From Vicia villosa (taxonomy: Eukaryota > Streptophyta > Magnoliopsida > Fabales > Fabaceae): a stretch of DNA of 64,000 nt. The stretch is taken from positions 558,001-622,000 of the forward strand of contig NW_026705449.1 in the NCBI RefSeq assembly GCF_029867415.1, in the 5' to 3' direction. This document shows, piece after piece, positions 21,650-31,483 of this stretch. Position 1 is the stretch's first letter, and each line of letters opens with the position of its first letter. Position numbers and translations under genes: made by a program. The notes under the pieces are model-generated. The model saw only the letters and a list, made by a program, of their open reading frames with translations. It was not told the DNA's origin and ran no database searches.

Positions 21650-23160
21650 CTAGTTGTAGCAATGGTGCACTCAAACACTATACTCAAAGTTATTGCGTCT
21701 ATAAATGTTAAACCGATTATTATTGAGGTAGATGTTGGTAAACAATTTATAATCAAACAAGAGTTTTTTGTTCGTGAACATATGCTTCAATGGATCCGTG
21801 TAGAGACTGCAAAATTGGGGTTCAACATTTGTAATCGGGAGGTCAAATTCTAGTTATGATAGAAGACCGACATTTGCAACAATGAGATTTGAAATAAGTG
21901 AGAAGTACAAAAAACCTATCCGAAAGTTGAAACGTGATTCGAGGAAATGTGAGTGTCCTTTTAAGTTACACATGTACTTTAAGGCGAACAATACATTGAC
22001 ATTTAATATGATTTGTGGTATACATAATTATGATTTGTGTTACATGTTATTCGGTCATCCCGTTGTATGCCGCTTTGATTCTTAAGAGAAGAATTTTGTT
22101 TCTAACATGACATTGATCATGGTGCAACCCAAAAACACACTTGCAACTTTGAAACGGAAAAGACCTCATAATGTCTCAAATATTAAGAAAGTATACAATG
22201 TTCATGTTTGAAACAACAAGACAATAAGAGGTCCAAGAAGTTAAATGCAATAATCGTTGACGGTTTTGGATGATAATCATTATGTATCTAGGTAGAAAGT
22301 GTGCGATGATGGAGAAATCGTTCAACATATATTTTGTACTCATCCTGATTCTATAAAGTTGTACATCATATTTCTCATTGTGCTCATAATTGATTCAACA
22401 TATAAGACCAACAAGTACAAGCCTCCACTTCAGGAAACTCTTGGTGTTACTTCTAAACAAATGATTTTTTTTAGTTGGTTTTGCATTTTTGGAAAGTGAA
22501 AAAGAGAATAATGTTACTTGGTCTTTAGAATTGTGTCAAACTATGTCGAAGGACTAAAAAAACATGTCAAAAGTAATTGTCATCGATCGCGATATTTTAT
22601 TGATGAATTCAGTGGAAAAGGTGTTCCTTACATCATATGCATTGATTTGTAGGTATCACATAATAAAAAAATGTGAGAAGTAGACTTAAGCTTGTGGTAT
22701 GGATCAAACAAATCAAGGTTGAAGATGGGAAAATGGTCAAAGTTGGTGTGATATTGAAAAATATAATGGATGTCTGAAATGTTATAATAACTTCTTCCAA
22801 GAAAGAGTTATATGCCGAATCTATAATACATTTTAGGAGGGTGTGTGAGAAATATCTAAAATTTTTGAAATATGTTGAAAGTACAATTCTAGACCAGATG
22901 AAAGAGAATATTGTTTGTGATTGAACTGATCAGGTTAGACAGTTTGAAAACAAACAACTAATAGAGTTGAATTTGCTAACGCTACATTGAAGAATTGGTT
23001 GAGAAATAGTAAAGGTGATTTCTATAGAGGTTGGGACTCCGTGAACCAAATGATCCAAAATCAGCATAACGAGATACAAATATCATTTTGCCACAATATC
23101 ACACTATTAGAACACAGGTTTAGAGACAAAAATATTTATTCACATTTGATGAGCAATATA
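21650..23160 (+). pseudogene. Decayed MULE (mudrA/FAR1-type) transposase
   Basis: Translation in shifting frames gives recognisable MULE transposase segments in order. First is the N-terminal zinc-binding region with SRKCECPFKL, a GIHNYDL segment and a GHPV segment (21885-22075). Next are IKKVYN (22180-22200) and the catalytic core with HPDSIKL and IDSTYKTNKYKPPL (22335-22430), then a GVT motif. Last is the C-terminal LKNWLRNSKGDFYRGWDSV segment (22990-23045) and an EIQISF segment. More than ten stops and frameshifts interrupt it. The DDE acid in the IDSTYKT segment is still readable. Mutator-like elements move by cut and paste; this copy is dead. No terminal inverted repeats could be assigned. 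Confidence 0.8.
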
Positions 23161-23330
23161 TCTCGAGCGAGATTGCATTTTATTTATCTATCAACATTCA
23201 AACCTATCTCGAGCGAGATTGCATTTTATTTATCTATCAACACTCAAACCTATCTCGAGCGGGACTGCATGAAATACTTCAGAGTGCTATCTAGTTTCTA
23301 ACTTTTCATTTACCTATCAACACTCAAACG
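23161..23330 (+). repeat. 46-bp tandem repeat, about 2.5 to 3 copies
   Basis: Units start at 23161, 23207 and 23253 with TCTCGAGCGA/G, followed by ATTGCATTTTATTTATCTA and a CAACACTCAAACCTA tail. A further diverged tail copy ends near 23330. It lies at the C-terminal end of the MULE pseudogene. Confidence 0.8.
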
Positions 23331-23584
23331 TTAGTTTGTCATTTCGCAAAAAACCTAGGCGATTTTCAAGCTGATATTCATCAAAATTCTTCCAAAAGAT
23401 ATTTATCAAACGTCATTTTCACAAGTAGTTTTATTCTTCACTGAAGCGTTAATTTGTATATTCATCAACTTTAGTTTTTAACTGAAATAATCTCTTGATC
23501 ATTTTGCTTAGGGTTTTTTTGTTAGTTTGTTTATTGATCATTTTGTTTTGACTGAAACTTTACTGTTTGATTCATTTTGATAAT

Positions 23585-26310
23585 CATGGTTGATTCGACT
23601 AGCACCTCCCATACACCATCTGCTGCAAACTCAGTTAATACACGTAAAATAAAAACTATAGGTGCCACTTTGTATACAAAGGTGAAAAAAGCAGACAATA
23701 CTGGTATTAAATACCCTATTAGAGTTGTTGCCCAACCCGGCAAGGCTTTTGGTGAACATGCAAATGGTTTTTTGGGTTACATTGCCTTGCAAGGTACAAA
23801 TAAAGTGAGCATTTTGATAAATAGTTGACATGTTGTTGATGAAGAATTGAAAGATGACATATGAACCGATATTACGGTATTTATTTTTGTATTCTATCAT
23901 TTGTCTTACAAGTATATTTTTTGTGTGTAAACATAGGATGTGTTCATTGTTACTCCAAATGATAAGTACGTGAAAAAGAAAATGCTTGATTATGGTGGTG
24001 AGCGTTGGAGGGGGTTTAAGACACAACTCACCCATAATTATATTAAAAATGGAGCAAATAAAGAACAACCTTCATACGAGGTATATTCATTTATTGATAA
24101 AGCTACTTAGGAGGAATTTATAGAGTCTCGCAACACTCTAATTTTTTTGGAAAAGAGCCAAAAAGAAAAGGAAAATCGAGTTAGAAATATCTATCCACAT
24201 AGTTTATTTCGTGGAGGATATCAAAGACTTGAAAAAAATTTGATTGAAGAAAAAGGAAAACAAATGGAGGAAGAGCTGGTAGGTTCTATAAGTCTTGATC
24301 ACACTCCATCTCCACCATCACGACACTAGAAATGGAAGAGGGCACACCAAAGAAAAGACGATGAGTACACATCTGATGCTACGTGCGAAATGGCTTAAAG
24401 GATTGTAAGTATATAATTTTTTCAACAATATTTATTTTAGTTAAATTAATTTGGTAAAGATAAAATTTCATGTGTTGTAGGATGACTTTTTTGAACAAAC
24501 CAAGGCCGGTCTCTTCAATTCACAAGGTCATCATGACATCTTGGTAGAAGCGATTGGAATAGAGGAGCATGTTGGGGGTGTTTGTGGTCTTGGTAGAGGC
24601 ATTGACTTCAAGGTACATTTTGGACCCTCTCAATCATCTACATAGAAAATTAATAAGAGAGAAGTTGAAGAGATTGTTTAAGTTGAGTTAGGGAAAGAAA
24701 GGGAGAAGTGGAAGGAGGAGCAGAATATGTACTTGGAGGAGGAGAGGGAGAGGTTGTTTCAGACATTGGAGGAGAAGTTCTTGGATGAGGAGAGGGATAA
24801 GTTGTTGCAAACGGTGCAATGAGAAGTTCTTGGAGGAGGAGAGTGAGAAGTTGTTGTAAACGGTGCCGGAGAATGTCTAGAAGGATCCAGATGAGCGAGA
24901 GAGGATGCATGAGAAGAAGAGGTTCGTGAAGTGTATCCGCGATGTTCTTAAGGTATAAGTTGCATGTTGTTGTTATTATTGTCTACGTATTTCAATTTTG
25001 GATTGTATTTATGTTTTTTTTATGATGCAGAAAATAATCCCGTTGGGTATATTCAACCATACAAATTCAAATCCGTTGGAAATTCGAGAGAATGTTGTTG
25101 ATAAAGTTATGGGTCGTACAAATGCGACACATATTTTTTCTTCCAACCAGGGCAATGTTAAACCCTCACCACCAAATTAAAATAGCCTTCGGAGACTAGA
25201 GATGATGATGGCGAGTATTAATGATCCAATCTTGGGTATTCCATTAAGTCATGATCCAGCGTAATTATTCACACTTTCAAAACTCTTGATACATGAATTT
25301 TTGAAGAGGGATGAGTGGCTAGACAATTCCGTATTACAATTATGGTGCTCGTAAGTATAATTTTTACGTTGATTTCTATTTATATTGATACTTTCTTGTG
25401 TTTTAACATAAAGGTTAGCCTTTGCAGGCACATCCATGATTTATGTGCTGAAAGGAAGTTTCTAAACAAGTATTGTATCTTGGATGCTGCGAGGATTTCT
25501 CTTGTTTGTGATTAGCCAGGACACGACATAAAAAATCACTTTCAAGACAAGTTGATGGAGAAAGGGAACACCAAATATTGTTATTTGGCCCCATTTTACC
25601 GCGAGTAAGTATATATTAATTTGTGTTTTCATTTATAAATCAATTTTATCCATATTATTAATTATTCTGAATGTTTATGTAGGCGACATTGACAACTACT
25701 AGTCATATGTCCCAAGAAAAATACTATAGTTGTGTTTTGCTCGTTGTACTCTGGACTGCCCGAAGTTGTGATAAACGCTTTGAATGAGTAAGTGACATTA
25801 TTTTCAATACTCATATTTAACTTTAGAATTGAATAATATTTATTCATGTTTAATTTTAACTGACATGTGTAGAGCGATGGAAGAATTTAATGTGCGCATA
25901 AAGAATCTTATTGGTAAAAAAGTCACGCTATGTTCAATCAAGAGTAAGTATATTACTTGTGGTTTTTGACATTATATTATTTGTGTGTATTAGTGTGACA
26001 TAAATAAGTCAAAATTATTTATAGTGCCAAAAATAACCCGACAACTATTTTTGTGGATACGATGTTATGAGATATATGTTCCATATTGTCCCCAAAGGTA
26101 TACAAATGGATGGATGAAGAATAAGGTATAGTTTAACCCATATATACACATATAATATTGTTGTTTTTAGCTTATCATACTTTAAATTTTGTTCTAATTA
26201 TACGAGCTCAACAACCAAACACCATACTCGAAAGAAGAAATTGATGACATTCAATCACGTTGGGCCAATTTGTTCTTATCTTGTTATGAATATTTACAGC
26301 AACAATAGTT
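23585..26310 (+). pseudogene. CACTA-type Transposase_24/Ulp1-like gene, decayed
   Basis: Spaced open pieces match the extra gene of plant CACTA (En/Spm) elements. A first piece is at 23585-23828. A Transposase_24-like piece at about 23940-24330 has the signature FIDKAT, then EEFIESR, FLEKSQ and IYPHSLFRGGY. A Glu/Arg-rich coiled coil follows at about 24655-24950. The Ulp1 (C48) protease-like part is at about 25430-26310, with FCSLYSGLP and a terminal QSRWANLFLSCYEY. Pieces are separated by intron-like AT-rich gaps, some with GTAAGT donors (for example 25597 and 25785). In-frame stops occur at 24108, 25513 and elsewhere, and the catalytic Cys block is not recognisable. Known family members may cleave SUMO conjugates; this copy should be inactive. 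Confidence 0.7.
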
Positions 26311-26878
26311 TTTCTTGGTTGCTATAATCTTAATTTGTATATGAACAGAGGTTTTGTAATTTTGATGTGCAAATATGCAAATGTCAATTGTGTGTATTCT
26401 GTGTTGATGATGATAACATGTAAATTTGTACATTTTGTTTAAAATGATATGATATATTCCAATTTTGTTACATATTTTGTAGTTTATGTGTAAAAAATGA
26501 TACATGCAGGTTAATAGATTTATAATAATATGATACTGGCCAGTGAAAATGATTTAGGGAAAAAAATACACCCTAGTGAAATTGGTACATATACAGCAAA
26601 AAAAAAAGAGATTAAACCCCTTGGTTATCACATAAAACCGGGGTAAAAGAATAACTTATTACTTCAGATTTTTAATTAAAAACGAAAGATATATGATGCG
26701 CGTAACAAAATTTAGAAAATAAAAATATGCAGTTCCTTGGGATCGAACCCATGACCTTTTAACACTTTAACCTCGGTGTTAAGTGGTAGCTTTTCATGTC
26801 GCTTTTCGTTACCTTGTCTGGGTAGGCGGGGTTAAATGCATTTCGCGACCGATGTTACTAGCTTTATTTGTTGTAGTG
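26311..26878 (+). mobile_element. CACTA subterminal region and 3' terminus
   Basis: The end reads ATTTGTTGTAGTG at 26866-26878, the reverse complement of the CACTACAACAAAT start typical of CACTA transposons. Subterminal text includes direct and inverted variants of TTAACCTCGGTGTTAA and GACCGATGTTA (26768-26856). On the minus strand a B-box-like GGGTTCGATC lies at 26741-26750. The matching 5' terminus was not found upstream, so the element is probably truncated on that side. TAG follows and would be the 3-bp target site. Confidence 0.65.
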
Positions 26879-26902
26879 TAGCCCTACTGTACATTTGGTT
26901 CT

Positions 26903-27460
26903 TGTTCTGGACTGGGCCAAGGCTAGGCCCAACACCGCTTTCGGCCCAATAAGCCTCAGAGGCCCATGTATAGTTCATGGCCTTCCGACACGCCTTGCTC
27001 GGCACCAACACCGCGCTCGGCGTTAATTCTCCCCCGGACATCATCCTTGCCGAGGACCCTGCTCCGCGCAGGGCTCTTTCATATCCAATCCTCCGAGTAA
27101 CTAGGATCCCACGTGGCTCCTAAAAGACCGCGTCTTCCCTTGGACTTCGGAGCGGTTAACCAGGACAGAGGGCGTACACGCACCTCCGATATTTCCGCTC
27201 AGGAAACCTGGCAGTCTCCTAGTTGGGCTTGGGAATCCAACCCAATAGCGAGATCATGGCCCAGCGCTGGGGGCTATATATACCCTCTTTGACTAGAGGG
27301 TCAGGTATTCAATTCTTACTCACTCTTAGCTAGTACTTGCGCTCCTTTGCTCGTCAACTTACTTTGGCATTGGAGTACCTTGCAGGTACACCCCCCCTCC
27401 TCCTTCCTAGAAGATCCAGTCCGAGCAGCCTACGACGATTCTTCTGATCAGGTACGATCA
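26903..27460 (+). repeat. 5' LTR of the Tat-like element
   Basis: 558 bp, from TGTTCTGG to TACGATCA. A TATATATA box lies at about 27274-27281, with transcription presumably starting some 30 bases later. GC-richer than the surrounding DNA. Confidence 0.95.
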
Positions 27461-27461
27461 G

Positions 27462-27479
27462 TGGCGCCGTCTGTGGGAA
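27462..27479 (+). other. Primer-binding site of the Tat-like element
   Basis: TGGCGCCGTCTGTGGGAA starts one base after the 5' LTR. Its position and TGGCGCC start mark it as the tRNA primer-binding site. The exact tRNA was not determined. Confidence 0.85.
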
Positions 27480-27534
27480 ACTTGCTTCCCCATCTTTAAA
27501 GAACAAAGATCAAAGCTAATCATCTCCAATCGTC

Positions 27535-30500
27535 ATGGCTGACAACAACAACATCCCAAGCGCTGACCCTTTCCTCCTTCACGAGCTGATCGAGGAATCC
27601 TCCCGCGAGCTAGCTCATCATCGTCGGGGGGATCGTCGGCGACAAAGGTCCGGGCATGAAACCCAGGACACCCAGCTGTTGCAGGTCCTACAACAGGTCC
27701 AGAATGTTGACCATGTTCCTCCAGAAGGGCACGTTCAGAACGGCGAGCAGATCAGAACGACCAACGTGCCGGAACATGCCCAGAATGTGAATGAGACCGA
27801 CCCCCGAGACGGGCAACATGCTTCCTCATTCACCCACACCTCCGAGAGGCGGAGAGCCCGTCATGGGGAAGAAGAGGAACCGCTCAACATTCCCGAGGAT
27901 GCTGACCCCATCACCGTCCGCTTACTCAAAGAAATACAATTGACGAACAGCCTCCTCAGAATTCAGGATGACCGAATTCACGAACTGGAAAGACAGCGGC
28001 GACGTCGCCCTTCTCCACGGAGGCGCTACAGGTCACGCTCCTATTCCTCCTCACGCTCGCCGCCGAGAAGATACCGTCGGCGTTCCCCGTCCTCTTCAAG
28101 GTCTCCCCCGAGAAGACATCGCCGCCGGAGGACTCGTTCCCGTTCTCCACACAGAAAGAACAGGAAGAACCAGAAACCTGAAACCGCTGAACAAAGAAGC
28201 CCCTCCCCCGAACAGGGCCGTCGGGGCCCCTCCAAAGCTGCGACGGGTAACAACCAAGAGGATCCCCGACGAAACAGGCACTACAATTCACCAGGACCGA
28301 GCGACGAGGAGGACTTCCGCAGCCCCTTGTCCGCCAGTATCCGGAGAGCCCGCCTCCCTCGGGGGATGGAAAAACCGCCAGTGTTGGACCAATACGACGG
28401 AACCACTGACCCCGACGACCATATCCGGAGCATCGAAGCGGTCATGGACTATCACGTCGTCAGAGGCTCGATCAAGTGCCGCATTTTCCCGACCACCCTC
28501 AGGAAGGGAGCGATGAATTGGTACAGGAACCTCCCTTCGAACTCCATCCATTCTTGGACCGAGCTCAAAGAACTCTTCTTGAGCCACTTCACAGCCTCCC
28601 GACGGCAACCGAAATCGGAAGCCAATCTCGAGGCCGTAGTACAAGGACCCAACGAACCTCTTCGAGATTACCTTGAAAGATTCAACAAGGAGGCCGTCCA
28701 AGTACAGACAGAAGACTACATGAAGAGGTACATCTTGGAGCGAGGACTTCTCCCCGGCAGTGACTTCAAAAAAGCTATTAAGATTGAGAAGGTGCACTCG
28801 ATGAATGACCTCCTCAACAAAGCGAAGGCATTCATCGATTTTGAGGAAGGCGAGGCAGCCGCAATCAGAGCCCCGAGGGGCAGTGGAGCCTCTCGCAACT
28901 CAAACCCCGAAGACCCGGGGTCGCGCCGAGGACAAGACAAAAGAAGGGACGACCGATCCCGAGATGTCAAAGAACGGCGAGGACCAGCAGGGCGTTTCAA
29001 CGACTACACTCCTTTGAACACCTCCCGGGAGAAAATCCTGGCCGACTGCCAGAACGCCGAGTTCAAGAAATCCAACATCAGGCCCCCGAAGTCAAATCCT
29101 ACAAGACCGGGGACAGACAAGTCCAAGTACTGCAAGTACCACAAAAGCCACGGACATATGACTGACGAATGCATAAATCTCAAAGATGCCATAGAGACCC
29201 TGATCAAAGAGGGCCACCTGGCAAGATACACCAAGAAGGGAGAACCCCCCAGAAGAGGCATCCCTCGAAACTCGGACGAGGGGAACTCACCAGACAGCAG
29301 ACCACTTCAAGTCGCACTGTCCGTAACCCGACCGGAAGACTTCATCCCTTCGCTCGGCGTGACGACCGCCCTCAGCACCTGGGAACATTTCCCCACCGCT
29401 ATGGTCATCTCCAACGGCGGGGACCCCGGCTCTCTCACGGTCAGTTCAGTCAAGAGAAAGTTCGACGAGCTACTCAGCGCCAATGCCGATCTCGGCCCTA
29501 CTCTTCGGAAATTCCGAGGAAAGTCAGAGCCAATCACTTTCTACCTCGAAGAACTGCCCGGCGGAGCCCCAAACGCCACCATTCCCCTTCTCGTCCGAGC
29601 CAGAATGGCAAACTTCGATGTGCGACGGGTCCTGGTAGATGAAGGCAGTTCAGTCGACATTATGTACTCCCACCTTTTCCAAACACTTCAGCTGGACGAC
29701 TCGCACCTCACTCCCTATGTGGGTTCCGACCTCCAAGGTTTTAACGGAGCCACCACCAAACCATGGGGCTACGTCGAGCTGATTGTCACCTTCGGGGAAG
29801 GGGAAGCGTCCAGGCAAGTCAAAACCAGGTTTTTGGTAATCGACTGCAAGACATTGTACAACTGCATCATCGGGCGCCCCACACTGGCCGAGCTAACCGC
29901 CGTACCCTCCACGGTCCATCTGAAGATGAAGTTTTACACGAGGACAGGGAAAGTGGCCACCATCAACGCCGACATTGAAGCTGCGAGAAGGATCTTCGAT
30001 GCCTCCGTCAAAGGACTAGAGCTGATCGCTCCTCCGACCAGCTCCAACAAAAAACCAAGAGCCGAAGACAAGCATCCTCGGGAAGATCAGGTTCCAACGG
30101 CCAACGTCAGCTCAGTCGACCTCGACGCAAGGTTTACACAGGAGGAACTGAAATCCGGGGAAGAGACACTATCAAAGGCCCCTCATCCCGTCCGGCCTGT
30201 CCCCGACGGAGACTTCGAGCTGATCCCCCTGGGAGACGACCCCGACAGAGCAGTGAAGATCGGTAAAGGCATCCCTGACCTGCCGAAGAAGCAACTCGTA
30301 GCCTGCCTTCGAGCCAATGCCGACCTGTTCGCCTGGAGCGCCGCAGAGATGCCCGGACTCGACCCTGAGGTCGCCTGTCACCACCTCTCCATCAATCCAA
30401 CCGCCAAGGCCGTAGTACAACGTAGGCGTCGGCAGTCTCCCGAGAAAGCGGAGGCTGCCGAGAAAGCTGTAAAAGACCTCCTAGAGGCAAATTTTATTTC

Positions 30501-31119
30501 CGAGGCCAAGTATTCAACTTGGCTCTCAAATGTTGTACTTGTTAAAAAATCTAATGGAAAATGGAGAATGTGCGTTGATTATACTGATGTTAACCGGGCA
30601 TGTCCAAAGGACGCCTACCCTTTACCTAATATTGATAGACTGGTCGACAACTCGGCCGGCTATAAACTGTTGTCCTTCATGGACGCTTATTCTGGTTACA
30701 ACCAGATTCCCATGGCGAAATGCGACAAGCAATGCATGGCTTTCATGACCGAATCGGGCAATTATTACTACAACGTAATGCCCTTCGGACTCAAAAACGC
30801 CGGAGCCACTTACCAGCGGATGATGAACAAGGTCTTCCGAGGAGAAATCGGCGACACGCTCGAGGTGTATATGGACGACATGATCGTCAAATCTCGAGAA
30901 GACTCCGACCACACGCTACATCTCGAGCGGGTCTTCGAGCAGGCCAGGTCCTGCAGGATGCGCTTCAATCCAGAGAAGTGCACCTTCGGAGTGCGGGCGG
31001 GCAAATTCCTCGGCTTCTACTTAACAGAACGGGTCTCGCGCTCGCTAAAAGCGCATACCTGCTCTGCGCACCCGGCCCGTACTCAACACGCCCGGGCAAT
31101 CAATCTAGGTCGAGCATAG
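27535..31119 (+). CDS. Gag-protease-RT polyprotein, truncated (Tat lineage)
   Basis: An open frame of 1194 aa starting at the first ATG after the primer-binding site. Residues about 150-220 are an Arg/Ser-rich tract with many SRSP/RSPPRR units. A retrotransposon gag (capsid) domain is at about 290-440. A short Cys/His segment of the type CKYHKSHGHMTDEC is near 530. The aspartic protease motif DEGSS is at about 702-706. RT runs from about 985 to 1165 with MPFGLKNA and the catalytic YMDDM at about 1112-1116. After FYLTER (about residue 1169, base 31041) the expected text is replaced by an unrelated 27-residue tail, so the connection, RNase H and integrase are absent. Retrotransposition alone is therefore impossible. 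Confidence 0.92.
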   Translation: MADNNNIPSADPFLLHELIEESSRELAHHRRGDRRRQRSGHETQDTQLLQVLQQVQNVDHVPPEGHVQNGEQIRTTNVPEHAQNVNETDPRDGQHASSFTHTSERRRARHGEEEEPLNIPEDADPITVRLLKEIQLTNSLLRIQDDRIHELERQRRRRPSPRRRYRSRSYSSSRSPPRRYRRRSPSSSRSPPRRHRRRRTRSRSPHRKNRKNQKPETAEQRSPSPEQGRRGPSKAATGNNQEDPRRNRHYNSPGPSDEEDFRSPLSASIRRARLPRGMEKPPVLDQYDGTTDPDDHIRSIEAVMDYHVVRGSIKCRIFPTTLRKGAMNWYRNLPSNSIHSWTELKELFLSHFTASRRQPKSEANLEAVVQGPNEPLRDYLERFNKEAVQVQTEDYMKRYILERGLLPGSDFKKAIKIEKVHSMNDLLNKAKAFIDFEEGEAAAIRAPRGSGASRNSNPEDPGSRRGQDKRRDDRSRDVKERRGPAGRFNDYTPLNTSREKILADCQNAEFKKSNIRPPKSNPTRPGTDKSKYCKYHKSHGHMTDECINLKDAIETLIKEGHLARYTKKGEPPRRGIPRNSDEGNSPDSRPLQVALSVTRPEDFIPSLGVTTALSTWEHFPTAMVISNGGDPGSLTVSSVKRKFDELLSANADLGPTLRKFRGKSEPITFYLEELPGGAPNATIPLLVRARMANFDVRRVLVDEGSSVDIMYSHLFQTLQLDDSHLTPYVGSDLQGFNGATTKPWGYVELIVTFGEGEASRQVKTRFLVIDCKTLYNCIIGRPTLAELTAVPSTVHLKMKFYTRTGKVATINADIEAARRIFDASVKGLELIAPPTSSNKKPRAEDKHPREDQVPTANVSSVDLDARFTQEELKSGEETLSKAPHPVRPVPDGDFELIPLGDDPDRAVKIGKGIPDLPKKQLVACLRANADLFAWSAAEMPGLDPEVACHHLSINPTAKAVVQRRRRQSPEKAEAAEKAVKDLLEANFISEAKYSTWLSNVVLVKKSNGKWRMCVDYTDVNRACPKDAYPLPNIDRLVDNSAGYKLLSFMDAYSGYNQIPMAKCDKQCMAFMTESGNYYYNVMPFGLKNAGATYQRMMNKVFRGEIGDTLEVYMDDMIVKSREDSDHTLHLERVFEQARSCRMRFNPEKCTFGVRAGKFLGFYLTERVSRSLKAHTCSAHPARTQHARAINLGRA

Positions 31120-31483
31120 CCCACAAAACCAATAATATCACAAGTATACTGGTGACTCTCCGACATGTCCGAGCATAAGTCATCAGTTACCTAGAACAAT
31201 CGCAAAATACTTTAAGTATAAAGGAAATACCTCGTCATACAAGCACGGCAGGAAAGTTATCAAAAAGAACAAGCACACAATGATAACGCCAAAAGTGAAA
31301 ACAAACAGATATAAGCAAGCAGAATTGTAAGACAATAAAATTGCCGACCAACTTGGCCGGCGATGTCAAAAGTTACAATCATTGCCGGGCACGCAGGCCC
31401 CAAAAGTTATCCGGGCATAGCCCAACAAAAAGAATGGCACGCAGGCCGAGAAAAACGGACACGCAGGCCCGGAACTACACTTT

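Noticed and set aside
24650..24910. Pro/Ser-rich minus-strand frame
   Set aside because: Complement of the Glu/Arg-rich coiled coil of the CACTA gene.
28041..28291. Minus-strand frames opposite gag
   Set aside because: Shadows of the GC-rich Arg/Ser codons of gag; no domain.
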